From Sphingomonas alpina (GTDB taxonomy: Bacteria; Pseudomonadota; Alphaproteobacteria; Sphingomonadales; Sphingomonadaceae), in the NCBI RefSeq assembly GCF_014490665.1, contig NZ_CP061038.1, positions 1 through 64,000 on the forward strand: a stretch of 64,000 bases of DNA, given 5' to 3'. Positions 62,409-64,000 of the stretch are shown here, piece by piece (the stretch's first letter is position 1; the number at the start of each line of letters is the position of its first letter). The notes below the pieces were generated by a model, which was not told the origin of the DNA, did no database searches, and worked only from the letters and a program-made list of their open reading frames with translations. Made by a program: the position numbers and the translations under genes.

Positions 62409-63986
62409 ATGGATATCACCGGCGCGATTCTCATCGGTTCGGGCGAGCGGACCGCGAGCGAAACCTTCGACGGTGTCGATCCGGCGACGGGCGCGACTCT
62501 CGCGCCGCCCATCTCGCAAGCGGGACTGGATGATGTCGCCGCGGCGTGCACCCTCGCAGAAGCAGCGTTTCCCGTCTTCAGCGAACTCGCGCTTGAGCAA
62601 CGCGCCGCCTTTCTTGAAACGATCGCCGACCGTATCGCAGCGATCGGCGACGATTTGATCGTGCGTGCAATGGCCGAGAGCGGCTTGCCGCGTGCCCGGC
62701 TCGAAGGCGAGCGCGGCCGCACCATCGGGCAGCTCAAGCTGTTCGCCGGTGTCGTCCGCCAGGGTGACTGGCTGGATGTGACGATCGACCCGGCACTGCC
62801 CGATCGCGCACCGCTGCCGCGGCCTGATCTGCGGCGGCGCAATGTCGCGCTCGGCCCGGTTGCGGTGTTCGGCGCCTCGAACTTCCCGCTGGCCTTTTCG
62901 GTTGCCGGTGGCGACACCGCGTCCGCGCTTGCCGCAGGGTGCCCGGTCGTGGTCAAGGGCCATCCAGCGCATCCCGGCACTGGCGAACTGGTCGCGCGCG
63001 CGGTGCGTGAAGCGGTCACTGCCTGTGGTCTGCCCGAGGGCGTCTTCTCCTATCTGCCGGGCACGAGCAACGATCTGGGCGGCGCGCTCGTCGCCGATCC
63101 GCGGATCAAGGCGGTCGGTTTCACCGGGTCGCGCGGCGGTGGTCTGGCGCTGGTGCGCATTGCCGCCGGCCGTGACGAGCCGATCCCGGTCTATGCCGAA
63201 ATGTCGAGCATCAACCCGGTGGTCCTGTTTCCCGGCGCGGCGAAATCGCGCGGCGCGGCACTGGGCACGGCATTCGTTCAGTCGCTGACCATGGGTGCGG
63301 GGCAATTCTGCACCAATCCCGGTCTGGTCATCGCAGTCGACGGGCCGGGACTGGACGCGTTCGTCGAGGCCGCCAAGGCTGCGCTCTCGACCAGTCCCGC
63401 GCATCTGATGCTGACACCCGGTATCCATACGAGCTTCGAACAGGGCGTCGAGGCGCTTGCCGCGCACGCGTCGGTCGAAACGCTGGCGCGCGGGCTGGTC
63501 GGCGAGGGCGTCAATCAGGCGCAGGGCGCATTCTTTTCGACCACCGCGGAGAAGTTCCTGGCCGACAAGGCGCTTGGCCATGAAGTATTCGGATCGTCGT
63601 CGATCCTGATCCGCGCCAAGGACATGGCGGAGGTCGCCAAGCTGGTGCGCGGTCTCGAAGGTCAGCTGACCGCGACCTTGTTGTTCGACGCCGAAGACGA
63701 GGCCGCGGTTGCGCCGCTGGTGCCGTTGCTCGCCGCGCGCGCGGGTCGCATCCTGGCCAATGGCTGGCCGACCGGTGTCGAAGTCAGTCATGCGATGGTT
63801 CATGGCGGCCCCTATCCGGCGACCAGCGACAGCCGCACCACATCGGTCGGTAGCCTGGCGATCGAGCGCTTCCTGCGCCCGGTCTGCTATCAGGGTCTGC
63901 CCGATGCCTTGCTGCCCGACGCGCTGCGTTCGGCAAATCCGTGGCAGGTGGCGCGGCGGGTCGACGGTATCGTCGAGCGCGGCTGA
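62409..63986 (+). CDS. Aldehyde dehydrogenase, 2,5-dioxovalerate (alpha-ketoglutarate semialdehyde) type
   Basis: A 525-residue NADP-dependent aldehyde dehydrogenase. Catalytic Cys in [12 protein letters not shown] and Glu in [11 protein letters not shown] are present; cofactor-binding segments are [34 protein letters not shown] and [10 protein letters not shown]. These sequences (notably [12 protein letters not shown] and the HPAHPGT segment) are those of 2,5-dioxovalerate dehydrogenases, which make 2-oxoglutarate, the last step of Weimberg-type pentose and related sugar-acid routes. Start at MDITGAIL after GAAGAG; the upstream extension covers operator D and is unlikely. Confidence 0.9.
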   Translation: MDITGAILIGSGERTASETFDGVDPATGATLAPPISQAGLDDVAAACTLAEAAFPVFSELALEQRAAFLETIADRIAAIGDDLIVRAMAESGLPRARLEGERGRTIGQLKLFAGVVRQGDWLDVTIDPALPDRAPLPRPDLRRRNVALGPVAVFGASNFPLAFSVAGGDTASALAAGCPVVVKGHPAHPGTGELVARAVREAVTACGLPEGVFSYLPGTSNDLGGALVADPRIKAVGFTGSRGGGLALVRIAAGRDEPIPVYAEMSSINPVVLFPGAAKSRGAALGTAFVQSLTMGAGQFCTNPGLVIAVDGPGLDAFVEAAKAALSTSPAHLMLTPGIHTSFEQGVEALAAHASVETLARGLVGEGVNQAQGAFFSTTAEKFLADKALGHEVFGSSSILIRAKDMAEVAKLVRGLEGQLTATLLFDAEDEAAVAPLVPLLAARAGRILANGWPTGVEVSHAMVHGGPYPATSDSRTTSVGSLAIERFLRPVCYQGLPDALLPDALRSANPWQVARRVDGIVERG

Positions 63987-64000
63987 GCCTCGTTCAGAGA

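Overview
The window is GC-rich, tightly packed chromosomal DNA from an alphaproteobacterium, most likely a Sphingomonas or close relative. The evidence is a CcrM-type GANTC methyltransferase with GANTC sites in its own promoter, a three-piece pntAA/pntAB/pntB transhydrogenase preceded by a tiny aa3-oxidase subunit IV gene, a DnaE2 polymerase, a large TonB-dependent receptor beside sugar genes, and palindromic repeats of the type 'CGTTCG...GAGCTTGTCGAAGG' that I know from sphingomonad genomes. The assignment rests on gene content, not on a database match. No rRNA, CRISPR array, integrase or complete insertion sequence was seen. Two tRNAs are present (Val-UAC, Ser-GCU).

Region by region. 1-4.5 kb: the 3' end of dnaE2, a small peptide gene, a secreted protein, the betaine-lipid operon btaA-btaB under a convincing PHO box, a GntR/YtrA regulator and a nitroreductase. 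4.6-9.6 kb: a POT peptide transporter, an NnrU-like membrane protein, and a symporter/aldo-keto reductase pair. 9.7-17.2 kb: housekeeping genes (glmM, DUF1272, thiD, rnhB, ccrM, folP) with palindromic repeats between them and one inside thiD, then a DUF4253 protein and an AlkD-like protein. 17.4-23.6 kb: an orphan NtrC-like regulator facing the pnt transhydrogenase operon, and a winged-helix protein. 23.7-28 kb: tRNA-Val, a stand-alone VgrG-like spike, an unusual TGGCTG/CAGCCA repeat array, an XRE regulator and a DUF2855 protein. 28-43.5 kb: mixed metabolism and envelope genes (DUF2339, GST, dapF-like, OmpA-like with a frameshift, ugd, AraC, ygfZ, dihydroorotase, DoxX, DUF1134), then tRNA-Ser.

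44.5-64 kb is a coherent carbohydrate-utilisation island. A TonB-dependent receptor is followed by two secreted PA-IL (LecA)-like proteins. A three-gene operon encodes an S9 peptidase, a large DUF5695-like periplasmic protein and a lipoprotein metallopeptidase-like protein. An FCD-type GntR regulator is followed by an IlvD/Edd sugar-acid dehydratase, a periplasmic aldose 1-epimerase, a FucP-like MFS sugar transporter, an SMP-30 lactonase (frameshifted near its C-terminus) and an aldehyde dehydrogenase of the 2,5-dioxovalerate type. Lactonase, dehydratase and semialdehyde dehydrogenase are three steps of a Weimberg-type oxidative aldose pathway to 2-oxoglutarate; the sugar dehydrogenase and the 2-keto-3-deoxy-acid dehydratase are not in the window. 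All four promoter regions of the island carry similar AT-rich, TATAC-containing palindromes, which suggests one regulon, probably run by the GntR protein.

The most notable observations are the shared operators of the sugar island, the paired PA-IL-like proteins, the TGGCTG array beside an orphan contractile-injection spike, the palindromic element translated inside ThiD, the GANTC cluster before ccrM, the PHO box of btaAB, and two single-base frameshifts that may be real or may be sequencing errors.
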